A stretch of DNA of 19,617 nt from Candidatus Apopatocola equi (GCA_018065965.1 JAGHSH010000102.1:1-19617), one strand, 5' to 3'; shown: positions 1-8,462, numbered from the stretch's first letter. Made by a program: numbers and translations. The notes: a model not told the origin generated them from the letters alone.

Positions 1-570
1 ATATATGTCAGTCATCAGCCCCAGCGTGCCCCGGAGGCAAAGCCCCAGCTCGTCAAAGGGAGCGGCGGCGATGGCACAGTAGGCCGTGGGGAAGCCCTCG
101 GCGCGGAGCTCCCGCTCAAACTGCGCGGCGGCGGCGCGGTAAGCAGCAGCGTGCGGCAGAGAGGTGTCGAAGCGGGGCAGCAGGGAGAGCACGGTTTCCG
201 TGTCCTCATAGGCGTCCTCGTCCATGGGCGGGTTTTCAACGATCTGCAGGGTGCCGTTTTCGCCCAGCGTACCGCCGCTGCGTCCCGGCCAGTCCAGCAG
301 AGTAACGCCCATTTCACTCATCGCCGCGCCGGCTCCGGCAAGGGAGGCGGTGTAGCTCACGGCCATGTCCGGCTGCAGGGCAAGGATCCAGTCCTTCATA
401 TCCTGCTGGGCCAGAGCGGTGTCATTCATGGCCTGTCCCATGCTGTGGCCCCGCCGGACATAGGGATAGGCGCGGGCAAAGGGCATGATGGGGATGCGGT
501 CGGCATGGCTGCAGGCCACGGCGGCGTCGATGCGGCCCCGCCGCAGGGAATAAAGCTCTTCGTTGGTCAT
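1..570 (-). CDS. Uroporphyrinogen decarboxylase-like protein (URO-D superfamily), partial, C-terminus beyond left edge
   Basis: The frame is open from ATG at 570 to the window edge, giving 190 residues without a stop. GAGGT lies 8 bases before this ATG. An in-frame ATG 18 bases further upstream has no such site. Residues ~15-30 (AAVACSHADRIPIMPF) match the opening 'h-x-x-x-x-PDRIPI-x-P' segment of URO-D-fold proteins. Residues ~171-190 (PFDELGLCLRGTLGLMTDIY) match the 'P-D-x-L-x-x-x-LRG-x-x-G-x-x-x-D' segment of the MtaA/CmuA-like branch. Many members of this branch in anaerobes transfer methyl groups to or from corrinoid proteins rather than make haem. Which reaction applies here cannot be told, because the C-terminal zinc-ligand region lies outside the window. 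The gene is downstream of, and separated by a terminator from, the DUF4214 gene. I see no clear promoter of its own. Confidence 0.72.
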   Translation of the reverse strand, partial: MTNEELYSLRRGRIDAAVACSHADRIPIMPFARAYPYVRRGHSMGQAMNDTALAQQDMKDWILALQPDMAVSYTASLAGAGAAMSEMGVTLLDWPGRSGGTLGENGTLQIVENPPMDEDAYEDTETVLSLLPRFDTSLPHAAAYRAAAAQFERELRAEGFPTAYCAIAAAPFDELGLCLRGTLGLMTDIY

Positions 571-595
571 GGTATTTACCTCTTGCATCGTATTG

Positions 596-615
596 CGCTT
601 CCGGCAGCGGAAGCG
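596..615. other. Small inverted repeat in the leader of the URO-D-like gene
   Basis: CGCTTCCG at 596-603 is perfectly complementary to CGGAAGCG at 608-615, with a 4-base loop. No T-run follows on either side, so it is probably not a terminator. It would fold in the 5' leader of any transcript entering the URO-D-like gene. Confidence 0.35.
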
Positions 616-622
616 AGGTCAT

Positions 623-656
623 AAAAAGGTGGGGCTGTACCGATCGATACAGCCCC
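623..656 (-). terminator. Rho-independent terminator of the DUF4214 gene
   Basis: Inverted repeat GGGGCTGTA (631-639) / TACAGCCCC (648-656). Read on the minus strand it is followed by ACC and five T (627-623). It lies 27 bases after the stop codon of the DUF4214 gene and separates that gene from the URO-D-like gene. Confidence 0.85.
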
Positions 657-682
657 GTGTGGGATGAAGAACGACCGGGTTA

Positions 683-2005
683 TCAGCCCATGTCGTAGGC
701 AGTGTAGTTGATGGTGCCGGGCACCACGTTCATGTCGGAGAAGAGGCTCTGCTTCTGGAACTCAGTGCTCTGGACGATCTTGGCGAAGACCCAGGAGCGG
801 GAGTAGCCGGAGCGGAGAGCAGCCACGAAGCCGCCCAGACCCTCGGGATCGGAGGCGCGGCCCAGCAGGGCGCCGTAGAGGCATTCCACATACTGCTCGC
901 GGGTGCGGGCAATGCCCTTGGCCTGGGGAGAAGCGGCGATGGCGGCAGCCACGCCGGAGGCGCTCAGCTGACGGTTGACCAGCTTGGAGACCCAGCCCTG
1001 CACGTTGGCATCATTGGGGTCGATCTCGGTGTTGAGGATGTAGCGGTAGAGACGGCAGACATAATCGGTGGCCATCTGGGCGTTCACGGCGCCGCCGCTG
1101 ACGGAGCCGGTGCTGCCGGCGTTGGAGATGCCGGGCGTCACATTGGCATAGCCGGAGGAGAAGGCAACGCGGTTCTGGAACTCACTGCTGGCGCAGATGG
1201 AGGAGAACACCCAGCTGCGGGTCTTGCCGCTGTTGAGGGCGTTGACGAAAGCGGTGTAGCCGGCCACGTCGGGGTTACGGCCCAGCAGACCCTGATAGCA
1301 GCGGGTGATGATCTCGCTGTTGGTGTAGGACTTGCTGTTGAACTCCGCGGAGGAAGCGATGGCGGTGGCAACACCGGCGGCATTCAGCTTCTTGTAGAAG
1401 AGCATGTCGACCCAGTGGTTCACGCCGGCATCGGAGGCCAGGGAGGCTGGGTCACGGCCCAGCAGAGCAACGTAGAGTTGCTCCACGAAGGGACGGGCCT
1501 CGGCGGTGTTCACATTGGTGGGGGTGGCATTGGGCACATTGGCGTCGGTGGAGAAGTTGCCCACGTACATGTCGAAGTCATTCTCGCAGTGGGACTTGAA
1601 CTCGGCGGAGGCAAGAATCTGCTGGAACACCCAGGTGCGGGACTGACCGCAGTCCATGGCGTTCAGGAAGCCGGCCTTGCCGGCAGCGTCGGCTGCGCGG
1701 CCCAGCAGACCCTGATAGAGAGTCTCCACATACTGATCGTTGTTCAGCTGACGGCCACGGAACTCGGCAGAGCTGACAAACTGCTGTGCGACCGTACCGG
1801 CGCTGACGCCCTGTGAATAGAGCTTGTTGACATAGAGAAGCTTACCCGCCTCATCAGAGGCGCGGCCCAGCAGGCCGGTGTAGAGCTGCTCAACATAATC
1901 CTCGGCGTTCTGCACGGAGAAAACGGCGCCGGCGGGGATGGCCATGATTCCCAGGAACATGGCAGCCACGAGACAAAGCACAAGGATACGCTTTATCTTC
2001 TTCAT
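683..2005 (-). CDS. Secreted protein made of six DUF4214 repeats
   Basis: 440 residues from the ATG at 2005, chosen because AGGAGGAC sits just upstream and because it begins a clean signal peptide: KKIKR, a hydrophobic core at ~7-22, and a likely cut after PAGA (~27). Six copies of a ~50-residue unit follow, at roughly 33-85, 88-140, 170-225, 227-282, 308-362 and 367-420. The pattern is Y-x-x-x-LY-x-x-LLGR-x-x-D-x-x-G ... S-x-EF, as in the DUF4214 family. They form three pairs. The first member of each pair has a 'G-V-(S/A)' helix and the second an 'SR-x-WVF' motif. Linkers rich in N/T/S/G separate the pairs (~141-168 and ~285-307). The first half of unit 5 is degraded: the LLGR box is replaced by YILNTE. 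DUF4214 is usually found attached to S-layer or exported proteins. Here nothing else is present, so a surface or matrix role is inferred. There is no LPXTG or SLH anchor. Confidence 0.85.
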   Translation of the reverse strand: MKKIKRILVLCLVAAMFLGIMAIPAGAVFSVQNAEDYVEQLYTGLLGRASDEAGKLLYVNKLYSQGVSAGTVAQQFVSSAEFRGRQLNNDQYVETLYQGLLGRAADAAGKAGFLNAMDCGQSRTWVFQQILASAEFKSHCENDFDMYVGNFSTDANVPNATPTNVNTAEARPFVEQLYVALLGRDPASLASDAGVNHWVDMLFYKKLNAAGVATAIASSAEFNSKSYTNSEIITRCYQGLLGRNPDVAGYTAFVNALNSGKTRSWVFSSICASSEFQNRVAFSSGYANVTPGISNAGSTGSVSGGAVNAQMATDYVCRLYRYILNTEIDPNDANVQGWVSKLVNRQLSASGVAAAIAASPQAKGIARTREQYVECLYGALLGRASDPEGLGGFVAALRSGYSRSWVFAKIVQSTEFQKQSLFSDMNVVPGTINYTAYDMG

Positions 2006-2292
2006 TTTTTTGTCCTCCTGACTGAAATACTCAATGGAACTACAAGCCATCTGCGGCATAATACTGCTGTGTAATAACTTGTAACCTTTTGTAGCTTAGT
2101 TATACCATGCTTTGACGCAAAACGCAACAGGGAATTTCTCGGGAAAAGCGACAAATTTTAGATCGGGAAATTGGCGGTTTCAATCAAATGTCACCAGTGT
2201 TTCGGGGATTTTCCCGCGTTTTCGCGCAATTCGGGACTTTTTTCTCCCGCAGCGCCCGGAAAAGGGAGGGGAAAAAGGTTACGAGAGGTATC
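2006..2292. other. Intergenic region between DUF4214 gene and MBL hydrolase gene
   Basis: Apart from the promoter at 2099-2127 it holds an A/T-rich stretch and short G-runs. I looked for a terminator for the operon ending at 2293. The only hairpin-like element is CGCG-TTTT-CGCG near 2215-2227, which has a very short stem and no T-run. Transcription may therefore continue towards the DUF4214 gene. Confidence 0.4.
2099..2127 (-). promoter_or_regulatory. Sigma-A promoter of the DUF4214 gene (extended -10)
   Basis: Minus strand: TTGCGT (2127-2122), 17 bases, TATAAC (2104-2099), with TG one base before the -10. The predicted start near 2092 leaves a leader of ~85 bases before the ATG at 2005. The surrounding 2060-2200 is clearly A+T richer than the genes. 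Confidence 0.6.
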
Positions 2293-2892
2293 TCAGAGCG
2301 CCATGGCGGGGTTCATGCGCCGCTCGAATTCCAGGGTGGTGGACTGGCCGTGACCGGGGTAAACGTCATAGTTGCCCGGCAGCGCCCGGAGCCGCTGGAG
2401 GGAGCGCATCAGCGCCCGGCCGTCGCTGGCGGGGAAATCGTAGCGGCCGCAGTTGAGCCGGAAGAGGGTATCGCCGGTGAAGAGGCAATCCTCGATCTTA
2501 TAGGTCACGCCGCCGGGGGTGTGGCCGGGGCAGCCGATGACCTCAAAGCGGAGGGAGCCGACCTCCACGGTGTCGCCGTGGTCGATATACACGGTGTTGG
2601 CCGGAGGAGAGAAAACGAAGGTCTCGTTGCCGATGTCTCTGTCCACATCGGCGCGGTTCATGTAGAGGGGCACATCCTCGTATTCCAGAAAGGTCTCTAC
2701 GCCCATCACATGGTCAAAGTGGCCGTGGGTCAGGAGAACGGCTCTGCAGTGGAGATTGTTTTCCTCCAGATAGTCCAGAATAGCGGCCACGTCTCCGCCG
2801 GGATCCAGTACGGCGGCGTCTCCGGTGGCTTCGTCTGCCACGATATAGCAGTTGGTGAGCAGGTAGCCCACTTCAAGGGTCTTGACATGCAT
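2293..2892 (-). CDS. Metallo-beta-lactamase-fold hydrolase (glyoxalase II-like, YcbL type)
   Basis: 199 residues. The ATG at 2892 (MHVKTLEVG) is preferred because GGAAAG precedes it. An in-frame extension upstream would overlap dtd and has no conserved sequence. The zinc-binding set of the family is complete: HGHFDH at 56-61, H124 in CPGHTPGG, D141 in FTGDTLF, and H181 in YPGHG. The compact size without the C-terminal helical domain of true glyoxalase II fits the YcbL-type hydroxyacylglutathione-hydrolase-like group, whose physiological substrate is often unknown. It is the last gene of the recJ-rel-dtd operon, 14 bases after the dtd stop. The pairing of dtd with such a hydrolase is common in Clostridia (family knowledge). 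The activity on a specific thioester is inferred. Confidence 0.88.
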   Translation of the reverse strand: MHVKTLEVGYLLTNCYIVADEATGDAAVLDPGGDVAAILDYLEENNLHCRAVLLTHGHFDHVMGVETFLEYEDVPLYMNRADVDRDIGNETFVFSPPANTVYIDHGDTVEVGSLRFEVIGCPGHTPGGVTYKIEDCLFTGDTLFRLNCGRYDFPASDGRALMRSLQRLRALPGNYDVYPGHGQSTTLEFERRMNPAMAL

Positions 2893-2906
2893 ATTCGTCT
2901 TTCCTT

Positions 2907-3356
2907 TCAGCATTCGTTGGTATCCAGCAGGATGGTCACCGGCCCGTCGTTGATGCTCTCCACCTGCATATCCTCGCCGAAGCGGCCGGTCTCCACATGG
3001 AAGCCCCGGCTGCGGCACTGTTCGATGACCCTCTCGTAGAGGGGAATCGCCGTGTCGGGCCGCGCCGCCCGGGTGAAGGCGGGGCGGCGGGAGCGGCAGT
3101 CGGCCCAGAGGGTAAACTGGCTGACGATGAGCAGCTCCGCCCCTGCGTCGGCGGGATTCACGTTCATTTTTCCGCTTTCGTCCTCAAAGATCCGCAGCCC
3201 GCAGATCCGGTCGGCGATGCGGTCGGCTTCCTTTTCCGTGTCGTCCGTGTGGACGCCCAGCAGCACCAGGAAGCCCTCTCCGCAGCGTCCCAGCAGCTCG
3301 CCGCTGCCCGTTACGGTAACGGAGGCGGACTTCACTCTTGTTACAACAGCACGCAT
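2907..3356 (-). CDS. dtd: D-aminoacyl-tRNA deacylase
   Basis: 149 residues, full length for the family. It hydrolyses D-amino acids (and glycine mischarged on tRNA-Ala) from tRNA, acting in the cytoplasm as a dimer. The two active-site signatures are visible: SQFTLWAD at 79-86 and NDGPVT at 136-141 (the family's NxGPVT cross-subunit motif). The N-terminus MRAVVTRVKSASVTV is typical. The start codon directly follows the rel stop (TAA at 3359-3357, ATG at 3356-3354), so its translation is probably coupled to rel. The rel-dtd order is widespread in Firmicutes. Confidence 0.96.
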   Translation of the reverse strand: MRAVVTRVKSASVTVTGSGELLGRCGEGFLVLLGVHTDDTEKEADRIADRICGLRIFEDESGKMNVNPADAGAELLIVSQFTLWADCRSRRPAFTRAARPDTAIPLYERVIEQCRSRGFHVETGRFGEDMQVESINDGPVTILLDTNEC

Positions 3357-5591
3357 TTATATATTTCCTCTCTGTACATCGTTCACGCCGCGGATGCTCC
3401 GGAGCCGGGCAAGCATCTGGTTGAGCGCCGCAAGATCTTTGACCTCTGCGGTCACGTTGAGAATGGCCTTGCCCATGTTGGAGCGGGCGTTGAGGGTGCG
3501 AACCTTGGCGTTGAGGGTGTTGAGCACCGTAGCCACGTCCATGACGAAGCCGTTGCGGTCCTCACCGGTGACGGTGAAGCCGGTCACATAGGATTCCAGC
3601 GTCCGTTCGGCCCAATCCACGGGGATCCAGCGTCCCTTTTCGGCCTCGTTCCGCAGGCCGTTGAGGTAGTTGGGGCAGTCGGTGCGGTGAACGGAGATGC
3701 CCTCGCCCCGGGTGATATAGCCAACGATGCTGTCGCCGGGTACGGGGGTGCAGCAGCGGGAGAAGCGGATCAGGCAGTTGTCGATGCCCTCCACCAGCAC
3801 GCCCTGCATGGCTCTGACCTGCCGGGCGCTGCGGCGCTCGGCGGCCTCGTTGAGCCGATCCAGCACGCTCTTGCGGCTCTGCTGCCGGGCGGCTCTGGCG
3901 ACCTCGTCCTTGAAGCGGTTGGCCGCCCGGGTGGAGGTGAGACCGCCGTAGCCGATGGCGGCGTACATATCGTCCAGCTGGGTGAAGCTGAGCTTTTTCA
4001 GGGCGGCGCTGACTACCTCCTCATCGCTGAGATAGGCGGCGGTGAGTCCCACCCGGCGCAGCTCGGTCTCAAACATTTCCCGTCCCTGGGTCACGTTCTC
4101 CTCCCGCCGCTCCTTCTTGAGCCACTGCCGGATCTTCGTCCGGGCGGAGTTGGAGGCGCAGAGCTTGATCCAGTCGCGGCTGGGGCCGGCGGCGTTCTTG
4201 GAGGTGATGATGCTGACGATGTCGCCGTTGGCGAGCACATGGTCAAAGGGAACGATGCGTCCGTTGACCTTGGCGCCGGTCATGCTGTTGCCCACGGCGG
4301 AGTGAATGTTGTAGGCAAAGTCGATGGGGGTGGAGCCGGCGGGCAGGTTGATCACATCGCCCTTGGGCGTAAAGACGAAGACCTCATCGTTGAACATATC
4401 GATCTTCAGCTCGTGGACGAAGTCGGTGGCGTCGGCGTCCTGCTGCGCCTCCAGCAGACGGCGCACCCAGGCGAATCTTTCCGTATCGCCGGCCTTCACG
4501 CCCTGCTCGCCGCTCTTGTACTTCCAGTGGGCGGCAACGCCGTATTCGGCCACCTGATGCATATCCCAGGTGCGGATCTGCACCTCAAAGGGAATGCCCT
4601 CTTCCCCGATGACCGTGGTATGCACGCTCTGATAGCCGTTGGGCTTGGGGGTGGCGATATAATCCTTGAAGCGCCCGGGGATGGGGCGGTACATATCGTG
4701 GATCTGACCCAGAACGTTATAGCACTCGGAAATGCTGTCCACGATCACGCGGAAGGCGCAGAGATCGAAGATCTCCGTGAGCTCCCGCTTTTGGGTGTAC
4801 ATTTTCCGGTAAATAGAATAGGTATGCTTGATGCGGCTCTGCACCGCGCCGTCCACGCCGCTCTCCCGGAGTCTGCGCATGATGCTCTGCTGCACGTTCT
4901 GCATGAACGTGTCCAGCGCAACGGTGCGCTCGGAGAGGAAGCTGAGGATATCCTGATAGCCGATGGGATCCAGATACTTCAGCGCCAGATCCTCCAGCTC
5001 CAGCTTGACCTTCTGCATGCCCAGCCGGTGGGCGATGGGCGCATAGATCTCCATGGTCTCCAGAGACTTCTGCAGGCGCTTTTCTTCCTTCATGAAGTCC
5101 ATGGTGCGCATATTGTGCAGCCGGTCGGCCAGCTTGATGAGGATCACGCGGATGTCCTGCGCCATGGCCATGAGCATCTTGCGCAGGTTCTCCATCTGCT
5201 CATCCTCCCGGCTGGTGAACTGCACCCGGGTGAGCTTGGTAACTCCCTCGACGATGTCCGCCACATTGGAGCCGAACATCTTGGCGATGTCGGCGTGGGT
5301 GATGGGCGTGTCCTCAATGGTATCGTGGAGCAGGGCGGAGACGATGCTCTCCTCGTCCAGCCCCATCTCCGCGCAGATCTGCGCCGCGGCGATCACATGG
5401 GTCACATAGGGCGTGCCCTGCTGCCGCCGCTGCCCGCTGTGGGCCCGTTCGGCATATTCGAAGGCGGCCCGGACGCGGCCCAGATCGATGCCGGGATTGC
5501 GCTCCAGAATGGTATCGGCCAGAGAACGGTAGGCCTCCTCAATGAGCGCCTGATCTTCCTGGGGCGTATAGGTTTTCTTTTCTTCTGACAT
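3357..5591 (-). CDS. rel: Bifunctional (p)ppGpp synthetase/hydrolase, RelA/SpoT family
   Basis: 744 residues, the usual length of long RSH proteins. It makes and destroys the stringent-response alarmone. The N-terminal hydrolase HD domain is intact: H65, H89-D90 in LLHDTIEDT, and the LADRLHNMRTM segment at 154-164. The synthetase domain follows at ~250-360 with GRFKDYIATPKPNGYQS, including the RxKD motif that marks bifunctional Rel rather than E. coli RelA (ExDD). The TGS domain lies at ~402-463. A cysteine/histidine-containing region (RCCTPVPGD ... HRTDCPN) precedes the C-terminal ACT domain at ~670-740. AAGGAG precedes the ATG at 5591, 22 bases after the recJ stop. It is the second gene of the operon and is read from the recJ promoter. 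Both activities are expected because all key motifs are present. Confidence 0.97.
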   Translation of the reverse strand: MSEEKKTYTPQEDQALIEEAYRSLADTILERNPGIDLGRVRAAFEYAERAHSGQRRQQGTPYVTHVIAAAQICAEMGLDEESIVSALLHDTIEDTPITHADIAKMFGSNVADIVEGVTKLTRVQFTSREDEQMENLRKMLMAMAQDIRVILIKLADRLHNMRTMDFMKEEKRLQKSLETMEIYAPIAHRLGMQKVKLELEDLALKYLDPIGYQDILSFLSERTVALDTFMQNVQQSIMRRLRESGVDGAVQSRIKHTYSIYRKMYTQKRELTEIFDLCAFRVIVDSISECYNVLGQIHDMYRPIPGRFKDYIATPKPNGYQSVHTTVIGEEGIPFEVQIRTWDMHQVAEYGVAAHWKYKSGEQGVKAGDTERFAWVRRLLEAQQDADATDFVHELKIDMFNDEVFVFTPKGDVINLPAGSTPIDFAYNIHSAVGNSMTGAKVNGRIVPFDHVLANGDIVSIITSKNAAGPSRDWIKLCASNSARTKIRQWLKKERREENVTQGREMFETELRRVGLTAAYLSDEEVVSAALKKLSFTQLDDMYAAIGYGGLTSTRAANRFKDEVARAARQQSRKSVLDRLNEAAERRSARQVRAMQGVLVEGIDNCLIRFSRCCTPVPGDSIVGYITRGEGISVHRTDCPNYLNGLRNEAEKGRWIPVDWAERTLESYVTGFTVTGEDRNGFVMDVATVLNTLNAKVRTLNARSNMGKAILNVTAEVKDLAALNQMLARLRSIRGVNDVQRGNI

Positions 5592-5613
5592 GACTGCTCC
5601 TTGGGGAGAACGA

Positions 5614-7302
5614 TCAGTCCCCGTTGTGCTTTCGGATATCGTTCAGCACCAGCTGAACACTGCGGCGGCCCCGGAACTCGTTGATCTGGGGAACAAAAAT
5701 CAGATCCACATAGTCGTCCTTCTGCACGCCGAGGGCGCTGAGAGGCCGGGAGAAGAACACCGCCTCGTAGCGCTCGCCCAGATGGCTCAGGCGCAGTCGG
5801 CTGTGCTTGCCGCCCCCGATGGCGGAAAGGTCGCAGAGAAGTGCGTTTTCCATATACAGCAGCGGCCGGGGGTTGCCGCTGCCGCAGGGCTCCAGAGAGT
5901 CCAGCGATTCCACGCATTCCATGGTCAGCAGGCGGGGGTCGGTGATCATGAGCTCCGCCTCCAGAGCGGGCACGGATGCCGTGGGATGGGAGAGATAGTA
6001 TTCGCCGAGCCGCCGGCGGAATTCATCCACCATGTCTGCGCGGATGGTGAGACCCGCCGCCATGGCGTGCCCGCCGAAGCCCTCCAGACAGTCCCGGCAG
6101 GCGGTGAGCGCCTCATAGAGATTGAAATCGCCCACGCTGCGGCAGGAGCCCTTGCCCTTTTCCCCGTCCAGACAGATCATCACGGAGGGGAGGGAAAAGG
6201 CGTCGGTGAGCTTGCTGGCCACGATGCCGATCACGCCGGGATGCCAGCCCTCGGCTGCCAGCACCAGCGGGGCGGCGGGAGACTGCCCGTCCAGCATGGA
6301 GAGCGCCTCCTGCCAGATGTTCAGCTCCAGCTCCTGCCGCTCCCGGTTGATGCGGCAGAGCTCCCGGGCCAGTTCTTCGGCGCGGCGGGGACTGGCGGTC
6401 TCCAGCAGCTCCACGGCGGTGCGGGTGTCGCCCAGACGGCCGGCGGCGTTGATGCGGGGCGCCAGCGCATAGCTGACGGTGGAGGCGGTGGGCCGCCGCT
6501 CGGCGCTGCCGGTCTCCCGCATGAGGGCGGCGAGACCGGGGCGGCAGCTCTCGGAGGAGAGCTTTTCAAGGCCGCGGCGGATCATATAGCGGTTTTCCCC
6601 GATCACGGGCATCACATCCGCCACCGTGCCCACGGCCAGCAGATCGCCGTAGCGCGTCAGCATCCGCTCGGCGTCACCCTCCAGCGCACAGACCAGCTTG
6701 AAGGCCACGCCCACGCCTGCAAGGCCGTCGCCCGGATAGGCGCAGCCCCTGCGCTTGGGATCCACCACCGCCACGGCGTCGGGCAGCTCGTCCCGGCATT
6801 CGTGGTGGTCGGTGATGATCATGTCAATGCCCAGAGCATTGGCGTGCTCGGTCTCCTCCAGACTGGTCACGCCGCAGTCCACGGTGATGATCAGGCTCAC
6901 GCCCAGCAGGGCGAGCTTGTCGATGGCGGCTGTGTTCAGGCCGTAGCCCTCGTCCAGCCGGTCGGGTATGTAGGTCTCCACCTCCAGACCTCTGGAGCGG
7001 AGATAGTCCGTCATGAGACAGGCGGCAGTGATGCCGTCCACATCGTAGTCCCCGTATACGGCCACGTGCTCCTGCACGGCTACGGCCCGGGTGATCCGGC
7101 GGATGGCGGGGAGAATGTCCTCCAGCAGCAGAGGATCGTGCAGCGTCTCAGACCCGCCCAGAAGAAAAGACTCGGCTGTGTCCAGCTCACCCATGCCCCG
7201 CAGCGCCAGCAGCGCGGCCAGCAGCGGCGTGCATCCCGCCCGCAGCAGATCCCGGGGGATCGGCGCGGGAGAGGAGGGTACCTTCCAGTTTGAATATTTC
7301 AT
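5614..7302 (-). CDS. recJ: Single-stranded-DNA-specific exonuclease RecJ
   Basis: 562 residues, near the size of E. coli RecJ. It is a 5'-3' ssDNA exonuclease of recombination and mismatch repair. DHH-family motifs: VAVYGDYDVDG at ~80-90, VDCGVTS at 141-147, and TDHHE at 164-168, all supplying Mn ligands. The linker contains APRINAAGR (281-289), the DHHA1 domain contains WHPGVIGIVASK (353-364) and GGHAMAAG (410-417), and an OB-fold tail follows. The start at 7302 is supported by AAGAGGT seven bases upstream. It is the first gene of the minus-strand operon and is divergent from hprK. Confidence 0.96.
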   Translation of the reverse strand: MKYSNWKVPSSPAPIPRDLLRAGCTPLLAALLALRGMGELDTAESFLLGGSETLHDPLLLEDILPAIRRITRAVAVQEHVAVYGDYDVDGITAACLMTDYLRSRGLEVETYIPDRLDEGYGLNTAAIDKLALLGVSLIITVDCGVTSLEETEHANALGIDMIITDHHECRDELPDAVAVVDPKRRGCAYPGDGLAGVGVAFKLVCALEGDAERMLTRYGDLLAVGTVADVMPVIGENRYMIRRGLEKLSSESCRPGLAALMRETGSAERRPTASTVSYALAPRINAAGRLGDTRTAVELLETASPRRAEELARELCRINRERQELELNIWQEALSMLDGQSPAAPLVLAAEGWHPGVIGIVASKLTDAFSLPSVMICLDGEKGKGSCRSVGDFNLYEALTACRDCLEGFGGHAMAAGLTIRADMVDEFRRRLGEYYLSHPTASVPALEAELMITDPRLLTMECVESLDSLEPCGSGNPRPLLYMENALLCDLSAIGGGKHSRLRLSHLGERYEAVFFSRPLSALGVQKDDYVDLIFVPQINEFRGRRSVQLVLNDIRKHNGD

Positions 7303-7334
7303 TTTTACCTCTTACATTTATTTATTAAGAGATC

Positions 7335-7363
7335 AGTATATCAGATTTTTCCCTGCGGTGCAA
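7335..7363 (-). promoter_or_regulatory. Sigma-A promoter of the recJ-rel-dtd-MBL operon
   Basis: Minus strand: TTGCAC (7363-7358), 17 bases, TATACT (7340-7335). The predicted start is near 7328, leaving a leader of ~26 bases before the recJ ATG at 7302. Confidence 0.72.
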
Positions 7364-7423
7364 GATTTATTGCGATTTTCCACCCCCGGAAGGAAATTTC
7401 TGCCCGCCGGTGCGCGGTTCCTG

Positions 7424-7452
7424 TTGCCAAACGGCGGATTCTTCTGTACAAT
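7424..7452 (+). promoter_or_regulatory. Sigma-A promoter of the hprK-murB-rapZ-yvcK-whiA operon
   Basis: TTGCCA (7424-7429), 17 bases, TACAAT (7447-7452). The predicted start near 7459 leaves a leader of ~38 bases before hprK. It is back to back with the recJ promoter, about 60 bases apart. No catabolite-responsive element could be recognised between them. Confidence 0.7.
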
Positions 7453-7496
7453 AGAGAGATAGCAAACAAAGCAGTATTCCGAAGGAGGCTGGCATT

Positions 7497-8444
7497 ATGG
7501 CAGAGCGCAGCGTAGACCTGCCCACCATCGTGCGGGAGTGTGGACTGACGGAGCTTCACCGCTCCGACGATTACGATTCCGTCCGCGTCAGGGTCACGGA
7601 GGTAAACCGTCCCGGCCCGCAGCTGGCAGGCTTCTATAATTATTTCGAGCCCCGGCGCATTCAGATCATCGGCAAGGTGGAGCTGACCTTCCTGCGGGAG
7701 ATGACGGAGCACACCCAGGAGCTGCGCATTGAGCAGCTCTTCTCCAGCGGCATCCGGGTGGTGGTGGTCGCCCATGTGGACTGCAACAACGAGGTGCCGC
7801 AGCTCATCCTCGATGCGGCGGAGCGGAACAACGTGAACCTTTTCTGCATCGGCATGCGCACCAGCTCCTTCATGGGTCTGATCATCGTCAAGCTCATGGA
7901 CTGGCTGGGCCCCCGGGAGAGCCGCCACGGCGTGCTCATGGAGATCTGCGGCGAGGGCGTGCTCATCACCGGCGAGAGCGGCGTGGGCAAGAGCGAGACG
8001 GCCATGGAGCTGATGCGGCAGGGACACCGTCTGGTGGCCGACGACGCCGTGGACATCCGCCGGGTCAGCAACGATGAGCTCATCGGCTCGGCGCCGGAGC
8101 TGCTGCGCTATTTCATGGAGGTGCGGGGCATCGGCGTGGTGGACGCCCGCCATCTCTTCGGCATCGGCGCGGTGAAGCCCGAGCAGACCATCGACATTGT
8201 GGTGAACTTTGAGCTTTGGGACGACACCAAGGCCTATGACCGGCTGGGTCTGGAGCAGGAATACATCGACATTTTGGGCGTGAAGGTGCCCTATCTGACT
8301 ATCCCCGTGCGGCCGGGCCGGAACCTGGGTGCCATTTTGCAGCTGGCCGCCATGAACAACCGCGAGAAGAAAATGGGCTACAACGCCGCGCAGGTGCTGG
8401 TAGACCGTTACGATTCCATGATAGACGAGGGCATCTCGTTCTGA
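7497..8444 (+). CDS. hprK: HPr kinase/phosphorylase
   Basis: 315 residues, typical length. It phosphorylates HPr (and Crh where present) on Ser46 in response to glycolytic intermediates and removes the phosphate again, which is the sensor step of Firmicutes carbon catabolite repression. The N-terminal domain covers ~1-130. The kinase core has RHGVLM with the conserved H144, the P-loop GESGVGKS at 159-166, VADDAV at ~180-185, and the HprK signature MEVRGIGVVDARHLFG at ~207-222. AAGGAGG lies nine bases before the ATG. It is the first gene of the operon, and its partner HPr (ptsH) is not in the window. Confidence 0.97.
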   Translation: MAERSVDLPTIVRECGLTELHRSDDYDSVRVRVTEVNRPGPQLAGFYNYFEPRRIQIIGKVELTFLREMTEHTQELRIEQLFSSGIRVVVVAHVDCNNEVPQLILDAAERNNVNLFCIGMRTSSFMGLIIVKLMDWLGPRESRHGVLMEICGEGVLITGESGVGKSETAMELMRQGHRLVADDAVDIRRVSNDELIGSAPELLRYFMEVRGIGVVDARHLFGIGAVKPEQTIDIVVNFELWDDTKAYDRLGLEQEYIDILGVKVPYLTIPVRPGRNLGAILQLAAMNNREKKMGYNAAQVLVDRYDSMIDEGISF

Positions 8445-8462
8445 GAGAAGGGAAGGGAGCAT

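Noticed and set aside
2006..2059. Upstream-extended start for the DUF4214 protein
   Set aside because: It would place 18 residues in front of a classical signal peptide. The ATG at 2005 has a strong AGGAGG site.
2198..2240. Terminator for the recJ-rel-dtd-MBL operon
   Set aside because: Only a 4-bp CGCG stem and scattered G/T runs are present, which is not enough to call a terminator.
2997..5588. 863-codon open frame on the plus strand
   Set aside because: Lies exactly antisense to rel (and part of dtd). Its composition is biased to H/G/A/V as expected for the shadow of a GC-rich gene, and it has no ribosome binding site or family motif.
5590..7293. 567-codon plus-strand frame
   Set aside because: Antisense shadow of recJ, whose motifs are fully present on the minus strand.
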